A stretch of 64,000 nt of DNA from Sphingobium fontiphilum (GCF_014196635.1 NZ_JACIEB010000004.1:62001-126000), one strand, 5' to 3'; counted from the first letter of the stretch, positions 36,582 to 45,998 are shown. A program made the numbers and translations. The notes: generated by a model not told the origin, from the sequence alone.

Positions 36582-37415
36582 ATGGATCAGAAGATCGTGT
36601 TGGTGACCGGCGCGACCCGCGGACTGGGGCGGGGAATCGCGCGCGGCCTTGCTTCGGGCGGCCATATGGTCGCGGTGACCGGACGCGACGCGGCGCAATT
36701 GGCGGAGGTCGTCGCGGAGATCGAGCGTGCCGGTGGCAAGGGCCTTGCCCTGGAATGCGATCATAATGACGACGACGCGGTCAGGAGGACGCTGGCGTCC
36801 CTCAGCGAGCGGACGGACGGGCGGCTGGACCTGCTCGTCAACAATGTCGCGGCCGTTCATGGGCCTGAGCTGATCGCGCCAGGGGGGTTTTGGGAAAAGC
36901 CGCTGAAGCTGGCGGATATGATCACCATCGGCCTGCGATCCAGCTATGTGGCGGCCTATTATGCCGCGCCGATGATGGTGGCGGCCGGCAAGGGCCTGAT
37001 CGCCAACATCTCCTTTTACGGCGCGGTGTCCTATTTCCACGGACCGGCCTATGGCGCGGCCAAGGCCGGGACCGACAAGATGACAGCGGACATGGCCGTC
37101 GATCTGGCCCCGCATGGCGTATCCGTCGTCTCTTTCTGGCCGGGCTTCATCCTGACCGATGCGGTGAAGGCCATGCCGCCCGAAATGATGCCCGAAGACC
37201 TGCGCGCGGCGCTGCCCAATTGGGAGACGCCGGAATTTTCAGGCCTTGTCCTCGATCGGCTCTGCGCGGACCCCGAGCTTGCTTCCCTGTCGGGGTGCGC
37301 GCTGATCGGCGCTGAACTGGGCGCGCGCTATGGAATACGGGACACGGACGGCAAGCAACCCATATCCTATCGGGAGATGATGGGCGCGCCCACGAATTTC
37401 ATGCGGTCGGCCTGA
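36582..37415 (+). CDS. Short-chain dehydrogenase/reductase, DHRS1-like
   Basis: 277-residue SDR. Seen: LVTGATRGLG cofactor turn, VAVTGRD second strand, LVNNVAA, the Ser-containing ANISFYGAVSY, and Tyr/Lys in PAYGAAKAG. The C-terminus is longer than classical SDRs, as in the DHRS1 group. ATG 36582, seven bases after CGGGAGTGG, is preferred to ATG 36564. It lies between the phosphotransferase and the EthD-like gene and probably shares their transcript. Confidence 0.92.
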   Translation: MDQKIVLVTGATRGLGRGIARGLASGGHMVAVTGRDAAQLAEVVAEIERAGGKGLALECDHNDDDAVRRTLASLSERTDGRLDLLVNNVAAVHGPELIAPGGFWEKPLKLADMITIGLRSSYVAAYYAAPMMVAAGKGLIANISFYGAVSYFHGPAYGAAKAGTDKMTADMAVDLAPHGVSVVSFWPGFILTDAVKAMPPEMMPEDLRAALPNWETPEFSGLVLDRLCADPELASLSGCALIGAELGARYGIRDTDGKQPISYREMMGAPTNFMRSA

Positions 37416-37457
37416 TCGGACCGGGCGCGTAATAGGGCAGGACAGGAAGGTGACAAG

Positions 37458-38240
37458 ATGATCGATGCCGTGCTGGTCGTGTTGACCAAAGCCGTTCCGG
37501 GCAGGGAAGCCGATATGGAGGATTGGTACACCAATATCCATATCCGCGATGCGCTCCGCTTTCGGGGGTCGGCCACTGCGCAGCGCTTTCGGTTGGCTGC
37601 CGACCAGCCATGTCGGCCTGAACGGTTCGACTGGCAATATCTCGCCTTTTACGACGTCTTCGACCCGGTCCGCTTCAGCCGGGAGCATCTGGACAATGCG
37701 TTGACGTCGCGGATGCAGGTGTCCGACGCCATTGATGATAGCATGCTCTATGATTTCCATTATTATCCGCTGCTGTTTCAGGACAATGATCCGGAAATGG
37801 CCCATACTGGCGGCGTCATATTGGAGGAATTCAATCCCGCCTCCGGCGAAGACGACGCCTTCTGGGAATATTATGCGGAACGCTATTTGCCGCAGGCCGT
37901 GGCCCGGCCCGGCGTCAAATCGGCCGCCTTTCTGAAATACCGGACTTTCGGCCAGATGATCCCGATGACCCCCGACTATCGCTATGTCGCGATATACAGG
38001 GTCAATGACGGCGAGGCCGCCCGCCAGGCCTGGACCGGTGCCGACGCCATATTGGCGCAGAGCGGAATGCTGGCGCCCGAAGGCGTGCGCATCACGCAGT
38101 GGGACAGGGCGACTCCCCGCCTGACCAAGGACGATGTCCAGCATCCCACCGCCGCGGGCCTGGCCGAAGAGGAGCGAGCCCGCGCGCGCATGGGCGACCG
38201 CGTTCGCACCGGCGGCGCGGAAAAACTCGCCATGAGCTGA
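37458..38240 (+). CDS. EthD-like dimeric alpha/beta-barrel protein, two-domain
   Basis: 260-residue protein with two tandem ferredoxin-like halves. The first (VLVVLTKAVPGREADMEDWY) resembles an EthD/ABM domain. The second begins near residue 118 (GGVILEEFNPASGEDDAFWEYY), repeating the G-E-D/E-x-x-W/F-x-x-Y pattern. Proteins of this fold serve as heme-free oxygenase helpers, cyclases or dehydrochlorinases; no catalytic assignment is possible here. The start follows AGGAAGGTGACAAG. Last gene of the 34.8-38.2 kb run; convergent with an AraC regulator. Confidence 0.7.
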   Translation: MIDAVLVVLTKAVPGREADMEDWYTNIHIRDALRFRGSATAQRFRLAADQPCRPERFDWQYLAFYDVFDPVRFSREHLDNALTSRMQVSDAIDDSMLYDFHYYPLLFQDNDPEMAHTGGVILEEFNPASGEDDAFWEYYAERYLPQAVARPGVKSAAFLKYRTFGQMIPMTPDYRYVAIYRVNDGEAARQAWTGADAILAQSGMLAPEGVRITQWDRATPRLTKDDVQHPTAAGLAEEERARARMGDRVRTGGAEKLAMS

Positions 38241-38263
38241 GGGATCAGGCCGGGCCAGTGCGG

Positions 38264-38280
38264 ATGCGCCAAAAGCGCAT
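38264..38280. terminator. Small hairpin between convergent EthD-like and AraC genes
   Basis: Six-base arms ATGCGC / GCGCAT around the loop CAAAA, followed by TT on the plus strand. It sits in the 70-base gap between two convergent stops, where a bidirectional terminator is expected. The stem is short. Confidence 0.35.
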
Positions 38281-38310
38281 TTCCAAACAAACTCTTGTAG
38301 GCGTCCGCTT

Positions 38311-39195
38311 TCAATCCGGAATGCCGGCTTGAAACTGGCTGGGGGTAAGGCCAAATTCCCGGCGGAAAGCTGTCGCGAAAGCCGCAGCGCTTTTGAACCC
38401 GCTCAGATAGGCGACCTGTTTCATCATCAGGCCGCGTTTCGTCAGCAGCGCCCGGGCTTTCTCCAGCTTCTTTTCAGCGACATAGGTCCTCAGGGTGCGC
38501 GCCGTGCTGCGCTGGAAGCGTTCCGACAACACGCCCGGGCTGAGCGACACCAGTTCTGCCAGTTCCAGCAATGTCGGCGGACGTTCGCCAGTGGCTTCGA
38601 TCCGCTCACGGAGCAAAGCCATCTGCTTTGTCGTAAGCGTCCCGCTCCGGTGGGACTGCTTCCGAGCGGCGGGATCGAGGCACCGCACGATTTCCGCACC
38701 CAGGAATGCGACCGCCGTTTCAATGTAGAATGACCCGGCGAAGCTGGGGCGCAGCAGTTCGTCGAATATCCGCTGCAAGATGAGATGAAGGCATGGACTG
38801 ACGACGTCGGCCGCGCGATCTGGCGGCAGGCTGTTCCACGGGACATCGCGCCCCTCTTCGTCCTTCAGCAGGGCTGGATCGATCAGGCACGACAGCATCG
38901 TTCGCGATCCCGCGCAAATGCGGCAGTCAACGGTCTGTCGCGCCGGCACGAACACGCATCGGCCATTGCGATGCCACTGGGATGTCGCCTGGGGGACGAA
39001 CTGGCTGAAGATCGGCGGGTCATCCCTGATGGACATTTGCAGATAGTGCCAGTCGGACCGGAAGCGCCCCTCGCAATCCTGGGCGATATCGGCGGTATAG
39101 GCGCCGATCTCGTAAAGCTGGCCGACATGATGCGCTTCGGCGCGCACCCTAAGGTCGGCATCGGTTTGCAGAGTCTGGTCGATCGAGGCAACCAT
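38311..39195 (-). CDS. AraC-family transcriptional regulator
   Basis: 294-residue regulator with a C-terminal double HTH: LLELAELVSLSPGVLSERFQ, then LMMKQVAYLSGFKSAAAFATAFRR and LTPSQFQ. ATG 39195 follows GGAGAGGGTG, so it is preferred to ATG 39225. It is flanked by the EthD-like gene (convergent) and the frameshifted NTF2 gene (same strand, upstream). Target probably the 34.8-38.2 kb operon or the molybdoenzyme gene. Confidence 0.9.
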   Translation of the reverse strand: MVASIDQTLQTDADLRVRAEAHHVGQLYEIGAYTADIAQDCEGRFRSDWHYLQMSIRDDPPIFSQFVPQATSQWHRNGRCVFVPARQTVDCRICAGSRTMLSCLIDPALLKDEEGRDVPWNSLPPDRAADVVSPCLHLILQRIFDELLRPSFAGSFYIETAVAFLGAEIVRCLDPAARKQSHRSGTLTTKQMALLRERIEATGERPPTLLELAELVSLSPGVLSERFQRSTARTLRTYVAEKKLEKARALLTKRGLMMKQVAYLSGFKSAAAFATAFRREFGLTPSQFQAGIPD

Positions 39196-39270
39196 CACCC
39201 TCTCCAGCTGTTTGCGGGAGAGCATAACGCAAGGGGCCGGTCGCGTGCGTCCTGCCAGATGGCAGGTTGT

Positions 39271-39686
39271 TCAAATCTCCCCGGCGTAGGCCCGGGGATC
39301 GAGATATTCCATTACCCTTTTGATCTGCTCGCCTTCGATGAAGACCAGATCATGATGGTTGTTGCGGTAGATGCGTTCGGGAAAGTGAAATTCCGATTCG
39401 GACTCGACGGCGACCCGGTTTCCTTCGGCTGTCACCCCAGCACGGCGTGGCGGCGTTGCGTGGCGCGGTCGAGGGTGCGCGTCAGCGGATGCAGCAGCGT
39501 TGCGCGATCAAATTCGCCATAGCCGATGACCCACCAGGTCGCCTTCGGGCTGAGCAGCCGGTCGAATTCCGCCTTGTCGCCATGGGCCATCGCATCGAGC
39601 AGGCCGACCGCGATCTTCTTGGTCTTTTCCAGCCGGGCGGCCGCTTCGTCCAATGATTCAGGCTGGTCTTCACCCAATAATGTCAT
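39271..39686 (-). pseudogene. SnoaL-like NTF2-fold gene broken by a one-base frameshift
   Basis: From ATG 39686 the frame reads LLGEDQPESL, KKIAVGLLDAMAHGDKAEFD and TWWVIGYGEFDRATLL, then stops just after RRHAVLG at 39432. The neighbouring frame at once continues VTAEGNRVAVESESEFHF, PERIYRN, a DGxQI-like EGEQI segment and ends AGEI at 39271. The join lies at a run of four C on the plus strand (39435-39438); one extra base would restore a ~138-residue protein paralogous to 34777-35169. The start is 10 bases after the molybdoenzyme stop, so it was the second gene of that operon. Real mutation or sequencing slip cannot be told apart. Confidence 0.8.
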
Positions 39687-39696
39687 AATCTGGTCC

Positions 39697-41844
39697 TCAG
39701 CAGCTTTCCGGTATCGGCGCGGTGTCGACATGGCGACGGATGTCGACGGGAATGGCGGTCATGCGGGGCATGGCGTTGATGGTCTGGATGTCCCGGTCGG
39801 TGCTGATCAGGAGATTGGGGGACGCGCCCTTGTCGCGCCAGTCGCCGCCGTCATCGGGCAGGCCGCCAAAACCATGGGAGACGGACACAACGCCGCGCCG
39901 CACCGTGTCGTCCGCCTGCGCGTCGAGCAGGATTGATCCGTGATCCGACATGATCTCCACCGCGTCGCCCGATACAAGGTCGAGGGCGCGCAGATCGTCC
40001 GGGTTCATATAGGCGTGATTGCGCCTGAACTGTCTTTGCAGGTCGGGCAGGGTGTTGCCGATCGAATTCATCCGGTGGCGCGATCGTCGGCTTGACAGCA
40101 GAAAGGGGAAGCGACGATCAGGTTCGGCCGAAAAATCCGCCGTCATCGCCGCCATTTCCGCCGCCACGTCCTGCGGGAAGAGGGTGAAGCGCCCGGCAGT
40201 GGCGGGGTCGGCCGGGTCCGCCAGCGTCTCTTGGGAATGGAAATAGCCCTGCGGATGCCGCCGCAGTTCCTCCAGCGTCACCGGCGCGTCGCGCAGCGTC
40301 AGCGCGATCAGATCGTCTTCGCTGGGCGGCGCGTCCATGTCGAGGGGCGAGCCCATGAAGTCGATCGGGCGGCCCGCCCGCCGCGCCAGCTCGTAGAAAA
40401 CGCGCCATTCGTCGCAAAGCTCCGCCTGGGCCGGCGGCTGGGCGATTGCAGCGCTGTAGCGGGTGTATTGCTGGGGAAACAATGCCGCCTCGAACAGGTA
40501 GATCGGAATGTCGGGCCGCTCGAACTGCAATTTGGGGGGCAGGACATAATGAGACAGGCGTGCCGTTTCCGACATGACCGGGTCGATGCTGACCAGCAGG
40601 TCGAGCGATTTCAGCGCCTCGGTCATCTTGCGCTGGTCGGGCACGGCGGCGGCGGGATTGCCGCCATGATTGAACAATATCCGCACCTGGCCATCCCCCG
40701 GGCGCAATATGTCGTCGGCCAGGGTGCCGGTCACCATCTCTCCGCCGATCAGGCCGAAGTCGCCGATGCGCGAGCGCGGCCCCGTTTCCCATGGCCGGGG
40801 AAGATTGACGACCTGCGCCGCCTTGGGACCGGGATTCATCACCAGTCCGGGATTGTCGATGCGTTCACCGGCACGCACGAACCGCCCGCACAGGATGTTG
40901 AGCGTGTCGACAAGATGCTGGGCAAGGTTGGAATGCCGCGTCATGCCGATCCCGGTGCCTGACAAGGCGGTTCCCCTTTTCCCCTCTCCGGCGAACAGGC
41001 GGGTGGCCGCGATCAGATCCTCGGCCGAGATGCCCGCGCGCGCCGCGACGCTGAAGGCGTCGAAGGGGGCGACCGCTTCGCGCAGGGCGTCCAGGCCGGT
41101 CACGTTCTCAGCGCAGAACGGCGCGTCATGTAGCCCTTCGGCCAGGATAATGCGGATCATGGCAGCAGCGATGGCCGCGTCGTGACCGGGCAGCGGTTGC
41201 AGGAAGATATCGGCGTGGCGGGCCGTTTCCGTGTGGCGCGGATCGATGACGATGACCTTGAGGCCGCGCGCCTTCGCCTGCGCCATGCGTTTGGCGGGAT
41301 TGCGCGCGTCGAACTGCGCCATCGATACGAAGGGATTGCCCCCGAACATCATCGCCACGTCGGACGTGGCGAAGGAATGGAGGCCCGCCGGCCAGATCCC
41401 TAGACGATAGGCGGAAACGACCTTGCAGGACTGGTCGATCGTCAGTGTCGTATAGAGTTTGTGCGAGCCGAATGCGTCCAGAAATCCCTGCAGGATACCG
41501 AGGCCCGCCGTGGTGAAGAAACCGCCCGTGCCCCGATAGGCGGCTAGGGCGTCGGGTCCATGGCGTTCGACGGTCGCCGACAGGCGGTGCGCAATTTCGT
41601 TCAGCGCATCGTCCAGCGGGATTGGCCGGAAGCTGCCGTCGGCCATGCGTTTCACCGGATGCAGCAGGCGGCTTTCATGCGTATGCGCCTGCGGGGCGGA
41701 CGCACCCTTGGAACAGATATAACCCAGGCTGTGCGGATCGTCACGGTCGCCACGGGCTGCGACCGGGCGGCCATCATCGTCGATTGCAACCACCAGCCCG
41801 CAATGGGCCGTGCAAATCCGGCAAAAGGTTCGTTCCTCGCGCAT
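39697..41844 (-). CDS. Molybdopterin-dependent oxidoreductase, DMSO-reductase superfamily
   Basis: 715-residue Mo/W-bis-MGD enzyme. The N-terminal 4Fe-4S site is C-x2-C-x3-C-x28-C (Cys8, 11, 15, 44). Then come TLTIDQSCK near residue 147 with a possible Mo-ligand Cys, GGNPFVSM, VIDPRHTETA, and the C-terminal MGD domain around residue 600 (RRSRHRMNSIGN). No Tat signal is visible, suggesting a cytoplasmic enzyme. The start at 41844 follows AGGAGAAGAGG; ATG 41871 has no site. Related to biotin-sulfoxide/formate-dehydrogenase-like anaerobic dehydrogenases of unclear substrate. Its likely partner, a reductase or ferredoxin, is not in the window. Confidence 0.92.
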   Translation of the reverse strand: MREERTFCRICTAHCGLVVAIDDDGRPVAARGDRDDPHSLGYICSKGASAPQAHTHESRLLHPVKRMADGSFRPIPLDDALNEIAHRLSATVERHGPDALAAYRGTGGFFTTAGLGILQGFLDAFGSHKLYTTLTIDQSCKVVSAYRLGIWPAGLHSFATSDVAMMFGGNPFVSMAQFDARNPAKRMAQAKARGLKVIVIDPRHTETARHADIFLQPLPGHDAAIAAAMIRIILAEGLHDAPFCAENVTGLDALREAVAPFDAFSVAARAGISAEDLIAATRLFAGEGKRGTALSGTGIGMTRHSNLAQHLVDTLNILCGRFVRAGERIDNPGLVMNPGPKAAQVVNLPRPWETGPRSRIGDFGLIGGEMVTGTLADDILRPGDGQVRILFNHGGNPAAAVPDQRKMTEALKSLDLLVSIDPVMSETARLSHYVLPPKLQFERPDIPIYLFEAALFPQQYTRYSAAIAQPPAQAELCDEWRVFYELARRAGRPIDFMGSPLDMDAPPSEDDLIALTLRDAPVTLEELRRHPQGYFHSQETLADPADPATAGRFTLFPQDVAAEMAAMTADFSAEPDRRFPFLLSSRRSRHRMNSIGNTLPDLQRQFRRNHAYMNPDDLRALDLVSGDAVEIMSDHGSILLDAQADDTVRRGVVSVSHGFGGLPDDGGDWRDKGASPNLLISTDRDIQTINAMPRMTAIPVDIRRHVDTAPIPESC

Positions 41845-41867
41845 ATCCTCTTCTCCTGCTTCCCGGT

Positions 41868-42218
41868 TCATTGTCCGGCTTTCACGGCGGCATAGGCGGT
41901 ATAGAGCATGTCACGCTGCGAACTGCGGCCGAAACCGCTGAACAGGATAGACCCGCCGCCGCCCGCGACCATATGCGGTATGGCATATTTGCGCATCAAC
42001 GCGAGCGCCAGCAGGTTGACCGACAGGGTGCGGTCCCAGATTGCGGCGCCGGTTCCACCTGCGTCGCGGATAGCAGCGACCGTGGCCTCCGCCTTGCTCG
42101 TCTGCCGCGACTGAACGAGCAGATAGGCGCCCTCTGCGGCGAAGCGACGGGCGGTGGCTTCCCCTATGCCCGACCCTGCGCCCGTGATGATCGCGACCTT
42201 GCCTTGCAGTCGTCCCAT
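41868..42218 (-). pseudogene. SDR gene with internal deletion and truncated end
   Basis: From ATG 42218: KVAIITGAGSGIGEATARR and a second strand, then AIRDAGGTGAAIWDRTLSVN, which joins the region before the NAG motif to the WDRTLxVN helix. About 45-50 residues, including NNAG, are therefore gone. The remainder has HMVAGGGGSILFSGFG with the Ser position altered, and ends at AYAAVKAGQ, just after the Tyr/Lys site, in place of another ~90 residues. It cannot be a working SDR. The mirror-image broken SDR lies at 42466. Confidence 0.78.
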
Positions 42219-42465
42219 ATCGTCGCTCCCTCTGCCTTTTCAAAGCAGACTAGCCAAAGCCGCTCGGTGGGAACATGGCCGATGCTATCTCCAAAGCCGG
42301 AAGATGTTATCCCGCCTCCGATTGATGCAGATTGGCAATCGCCGCCGGTATCGACAGGTCGACACCGCCCCTTGGCGCGGAGCCGCCGGAGCCTTTTCCC
42401 TACCGTTCTGCAGGTGCGATCCGCGTCGGTTTCCGCGCTGGTCGGGGAAACGGAGGGCATATCAT

Positions 42466-43001
42466 ATGGCTGGTGCGTTGGAAGAGCGGGTGGCGATCGT
42501 CACGGGCGCCGCGCAGGGCATAGGCAGGGAAGTGGCGAGCGTGCTGGCGCGGCGCGGCGCGACCGTCATCCTTGCCGACATTCTGGCGGAAAGGGTGGAG
42601 GCGGCTCGCTCATCCATGCCGCGTCGGGATTTGCCTTGCTGGGGGAAATGACCCTGACCGCCTATGGCGCGTCCAAGGCGGCGCTCATCAATCTCAGCCG
42701 TTTCCTGGCCACCCAATATGGCACGCAGGGTATCCGGTCGAATGTCATCGGCTTCGTCCTGAGCGATAACGCTATCGAGACGACGCCTCAGGCGGTGAAG
42801 GACGTGCTGCGCGACCATCATCTCAATCCCGAACTGGGCAGCCCGCGCGATATCGCCAATGTCGTGGCCTTTCTCGCCTCCGACGAATCCCGCTTCATCA
42901 ACGGGGCTATGATCCCGGTCGATGGCGGCTTTACCGCACATCAGCCGACGATGGTGGACTTCCAGAGGCTGTTTCAGGCGCCGGGAAGCAACCAATTATG
43001 A
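42466..43001 (+). pseudogene. SDR gene with a large internal deletion and frame change
   Basis: ATG 42466 (CGGAGGGC upstream) starts MAGALEERVAIVTGAAQGIG and runs to AERVEAA near 42605. In the next frame, sharing the GGAGGCGGC bases, the gene resumes at GGGSLIHAASGF, then YGASKAALINLSRF, IRSNVIGFVL, and a full C-terminus ending at 43001. Roughly 90 central residues are missing. The junction at a repeated GGCGGC-type sequence suggests deletion by microhomology. C-terminus GGFTAHQPTMVDF resembles that of the intact SDR at 11901. Confidence 0.78.
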
Positions 43002-43031
43002 TCGTGAGCGAATGAGGCGCCTGCTGCGACT

Positions 43032-44126
43032 TCAAAGCAGCGCCTCGACCAGTTTCGCTGTGTCCAGGTCTTCATAGGCCGTGGTCAGCCTCAGATGATT
43101 AATGACGTTGATTTCCCACCCATAATTGACCACCGGCGTGGTCAGCCAGCCGATATAGACGCCCCAGACCAGAGTGCGCCGATATTCTTCCCAGGCATCG
43201 TCGAAGGACGGGCGTTCCATGACGCCTTCCTGACCCAGCCGGTCCAGATAATAAGCGAGGAGGTCGCGTTCATGCGTCCGCCTGTCGCCGATCGATAGGC
43301 CGGTCGTGATGATGTAGTTGACGTCATGCATCGCATGGCCGCGCACCGTCAGTTGCCAGTCGAGCAAGCCCGCCGTCCCGTCGGGCAGGCTATAGGTGTT
43401 GCCGAGATGGGTGTCGCCGTGCAGCAGCGTCTGGGGCAGGGTGGATTGATGCCGCTGCACCGCCTGCACGCCCGCGAGCAGGCGGTCGGGCGTGGTGCGC
43501 AGGCGCTGAACCAGTTCGCGCTTGAAATTTTCGGTCTCGACCTCATGCGCGATATAGGCCGGCGCAAGCTCGTTCATCATCGTGGCGACGCCGCCCCTGA
43601 TATGGCTTTCGACCCAGCGCAAATCCTTTTCGAAACGGGGAGATTGCCAGAATCCCGCGTGCAAGCGGGCCAATTGATCGAGCAGCGGCCGAATATCGTC
43701 CGGGCCGGTGCGCATCGTGACATTGGGGAAACGGGCGCCGCGGGCGGTCAGATCCTCCAGCAACAGACCGAAATGGGTCGTCGACGGATTGAAGTCGCCG
43801 CCAAAGCAGCGCGGCGCTTCGATGTCGAGTTCCGGCCGGATGCCGACGTAAAGCGCCACCTCATTGGCGTAGAAGGGCGCCATGATCTGATCGACTGCGC
43901 GGGTCAGTTTCAGCACCAGTCGCGTGGGAAGATCCGCGCGCCCGCCGGGGGCATAATCGACTTCGATCACCACCCGTCCGGCGGTCGACACCATCTGTTC
44001 GCCATAGGTCTTGGCGTCGACGATCCGGACCCCATCGACCCGCGCATCGACCATGGTCGTGGCCATGAGGGCGTTGATATAATCGACAGTGATGCCAGCC
44101 GTCGAGGTTGGATGATCCAGAGGCAT
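43032..44126 (-). CDS. Phosphotransferase family protein (APH fold), canonical motif
   Basis: 364-residue APH-fold kinase-like protein with an intact catalytic loop LHGDTHLGN and metal site LLDWQLT. Other landmarks: FGLLLEDLTARGARF, and LARLHAGFW before the catalytic loop. The start ATG 44126 follows GAGGAAAGGACC. It is divergent from the Rieske oxygenase gene across 241 bases, suggesting joint control. Relatives lie at 50403 and 52995. This group includes ecdysteroid-kinase-like and LvaA-like enzymes that phosphorylate small alcohols; the substrate here is unknown. Confidence 0.9.
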   Translation of the reverse strand: MPLDHPTSTAGITVDYINALMATTMVDARVDGVRIVDAKTYGEQMVSTAGRVVIEVDYAPGGRADLPTRLVLKLTRAVDQIMAPFYANEVALYVGIRPELDIEAPRCFGGDFNPSTTHFGLLLEDLTARGARFPNVTMRTGPDDIRPLLDQLARLHAGFWQSPRFEKDLRWVESHIRGGVATMMNELAPAYIAHEVETENFKRELVQRLRTTPDRLLAGVQAVQRHQSTLPQTLLHGDTHLGNTYSLPDGTAGLLDWQLTVRGHAMHDVNYIITTGLSIGDRRTHERDLLAYYLDRLGQEGVMERPSFDDAWEEYRRTLVWGVYIGWLTTPVVNYGWEINVINHLRLTTAYEDLDTAKLVEALL

Positions 44127-44367
44127 GTCGGTCCTTTCCTCTGCCAGCGCCATTTTTTTGTTATGCCGAGCGGCAGCACAGGTGGCGAGGCCTTTTGCAC
44201 GGCGATTCCCTGTCGGGCGCGCCGGAAGTCGTGCGAAGAGATCGCAGAGCTTTCCGAGGCGGTATGAAAGTGTCGCGCTGGCAGGAACCCTATCCGAATA
44301 TAGGTTTCTTGATCCGCCATGCGCCCAGTCTGGGGCAAACGAGCCTGAAGGGTCTAGGAGAGAAGAG

Positions 44368-45582
44368 ATGCGCGCAGCCGCCTTGGAATTGCTCAACCGC
44401 ACGATGGACGAGCAGCTCAAGCGATCGGAACATCCATCCGATTTCCCGGCCTTGCCGCCCATTCCAGCGGGTCGCTATACCGATCCGCGGTTTGAAGCTC
44501 TCGAGAGGGAAGGGGTCTGGAACCGGAGCTGGCTGCTGGCCGGCATCGCATCGGAACTGGCGGAGCCCGGCTCTTATCGCCTGTTCCAGCATCTGGACCG
44601 CTCCATCATCATTTCGCGCGGCAAGGATGGACGAATCCGCGCATTCCACAATGCCTGCCGTCACCGCGGCTCACCGCTTCTGCTCGAACCCAAGGGGCGG
44701 GCGATGCGCTTCATCTGCCCTTATCATGCCTGGGGCTATGATCTGGACGGGGCGCTGAAGTCGGTCCCCAGCCAGCATGACTTCGCCTGCCTGAACAAGG
44801 CTGACAATGGTCTTACAGAAGTCAGGTGCGATACCTATCAGGGCTTCATATTCATCAACTTCGATGATGACGCCGAGCCTTTGCTTGATTTTCTGGGCGA
44901 ATTCGTGGCGCTGACCGAGGGATATCCGCTCGACCGGATGGTGGTCAAAGATCATTTCACCATAGAAATGTCCTGCAACTGGAAGATCGCCTATCATAAT
45001 TTTCTCGAAATCTATCATGTCAATACGGTCCATCCCACGACGCTCGCCCCCCATCTGGATTCGCGCAGTTTCGTGATCGCTCTCTATGAAGGCGGCCATA
45101 TGCGGTTCGGGACGCGCAAGAAGGGAGGGGAGTCGCTGTTCGCGACGCCACCGGTGCGGCCGGACGACATCGCGCAGGTGTTTCTCGAAAACACCATCGC
45201 CTTGCCGACATTTCCCAATACCTTCTTCTCCCTCGACCCGGTGGGCTTCAACCTGCAATGTTTCTGGCCTGCGGGTCCGGATCGGTCGATCATGGAAGTG
45301 CGGCAGATGGGTTGGGAATCCGACAGCGAGGCTGACAGGGACTATTGGCAGGGCATGCGCAAGGCGACCGAACATATCCTGTCGGAGGACTTGTGCCTGT
45401 TCGAAAACATCCAGCAATCGCTCAGAAACGGCGCGATCCCGTCGATCTGGGCCGGCTATCAGGAACGCGCGCTCTATTGGTTCGAGGAAGAGATCGACCG
45501 CCGCATCGGGGCGGAGCGCGTGCCGGCCGACCTTCGGGTAGACCCGCGCATCGCATCTTTCATGGCGCCCCGAAGCGCATGA
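44368..45582 (+). CDS. Rieske-type aromatic-ring-hydroxylating oxygenase, alpha subunit
   Basis: 404-residue Rieske non-heme iron oxygenase. The Rieske site is C-R-H (Cys97, His99) and C-P-Y-H (Cys117, His120). The mononuclear iron site is NFLEIYHVNTVH (His217, His222), with a later acidic ligand probably in SEDLCLFENIQ. The start ATG 44368 follows AGGAGAGAAGAG, although the frame is open further upstream. No beta subunit or ferredoxin/reductase gene is adjacent, so it resembles the single-component-alpha type (choline/carnitine or RHO-like hydroxylases). Divergent from a phosphotransferase. Confidence 0.94.
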   Translation: MRAAALELLNRTMDEQLKRSEHPSDFPALPPIPAGRYTDPRFEALEREGVWNRSWLLAGIASELAEPGSYRLFQHLDRSIIISRGKDGRIRAFHNACRHRGSPLLLEPKGRAMRFICPYHAWGYDLDGALKSVPSQHDFACLNKADNGLTEVRCDTYQGFIFINFDDDAEPLLDFLGEFVALTEGYPLDRMVVKDHFTIEMSCNWKIAYHNFLEIYHVNTVHPTTLAPHLDSRSFVIALYEGGHMRFGTRKKGGESLFATPPVRPDDIAQVFLENTIALPTFPNTFFSLDPVGFNLQCFWPAGPDRSIMEVRQMGWESDSEADRDYWQGMRKATEHILSEDLCLFENIQQSLRNGAIPSIWAGYQERALYWFEEEIDRRIGAERVPADLRVDPRIASFMAPRSA

Positions 45583-45701
45583 TCGGGCGCCGTTGACGAA
45601 AAAAGCGGCGACTTCAGTATCTTCTTTGCATCGCGTCGTCGCGCCGAACACTCGTCGGGATAACAGGATCCAAGCCAGGATTCGATCTGCGGGAGAGTGG
45701 T

Positions 45702-45998
45702 ATGAACAATCACTGCGTCGTTGACGGTAGCGAGGCGATCGAGATCGTGTGGCCGCTTGGTCAGCGCGAGCGCGTGGCGACCGTCTTTGCAGATCGTCTG
45801 GACGACCTTTCGGGCAAGGCCAATGCCAAGATCTGGTCGTGGATGTGGGGTGGCGATGTTGCGTTTGCGGTTATTCGCGAAGAACTGAAACGCCGTTATC
45901 CCGACATGACGATCATTCCCTAAACTGGGTTCGGCAACATTCACGGGCCCGATGAAAACGCCGTGGCCGCTGGTTTGGGCGATGAGCTTGAGCGGCGG
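45702..45998 (+). pseudogene. UGSC-family fragment interrupted by an in-frame TAA
   Basis: ATG 45702 encodes 73 residues (EAIEIVWPLGQRE, then SWMWGGDVAFAVIREELK and RRYPDMTIIP) ending in TAA at 45921-45923. The same frame continues past the stop with TGFGNIHGPDENAVAAGL, the expected next segment of the UGSC family N-terminal domain, so the TAA interrupts an older, longer gene. Similarity fades after about 45998 and the UGSC active-site motif itself is not present. The stop is ochre, not UGA, so selenocysteine reading is not an explanation. Family recognition is from memory. Confidence 0.6.

Noticed and set aside
41622-43001. 459-codon plus-strand open frame
   Set aside because: Only its last third is real SDR sequence; the first part is antisense to the molybdoenzyme and the other SDR remnant.
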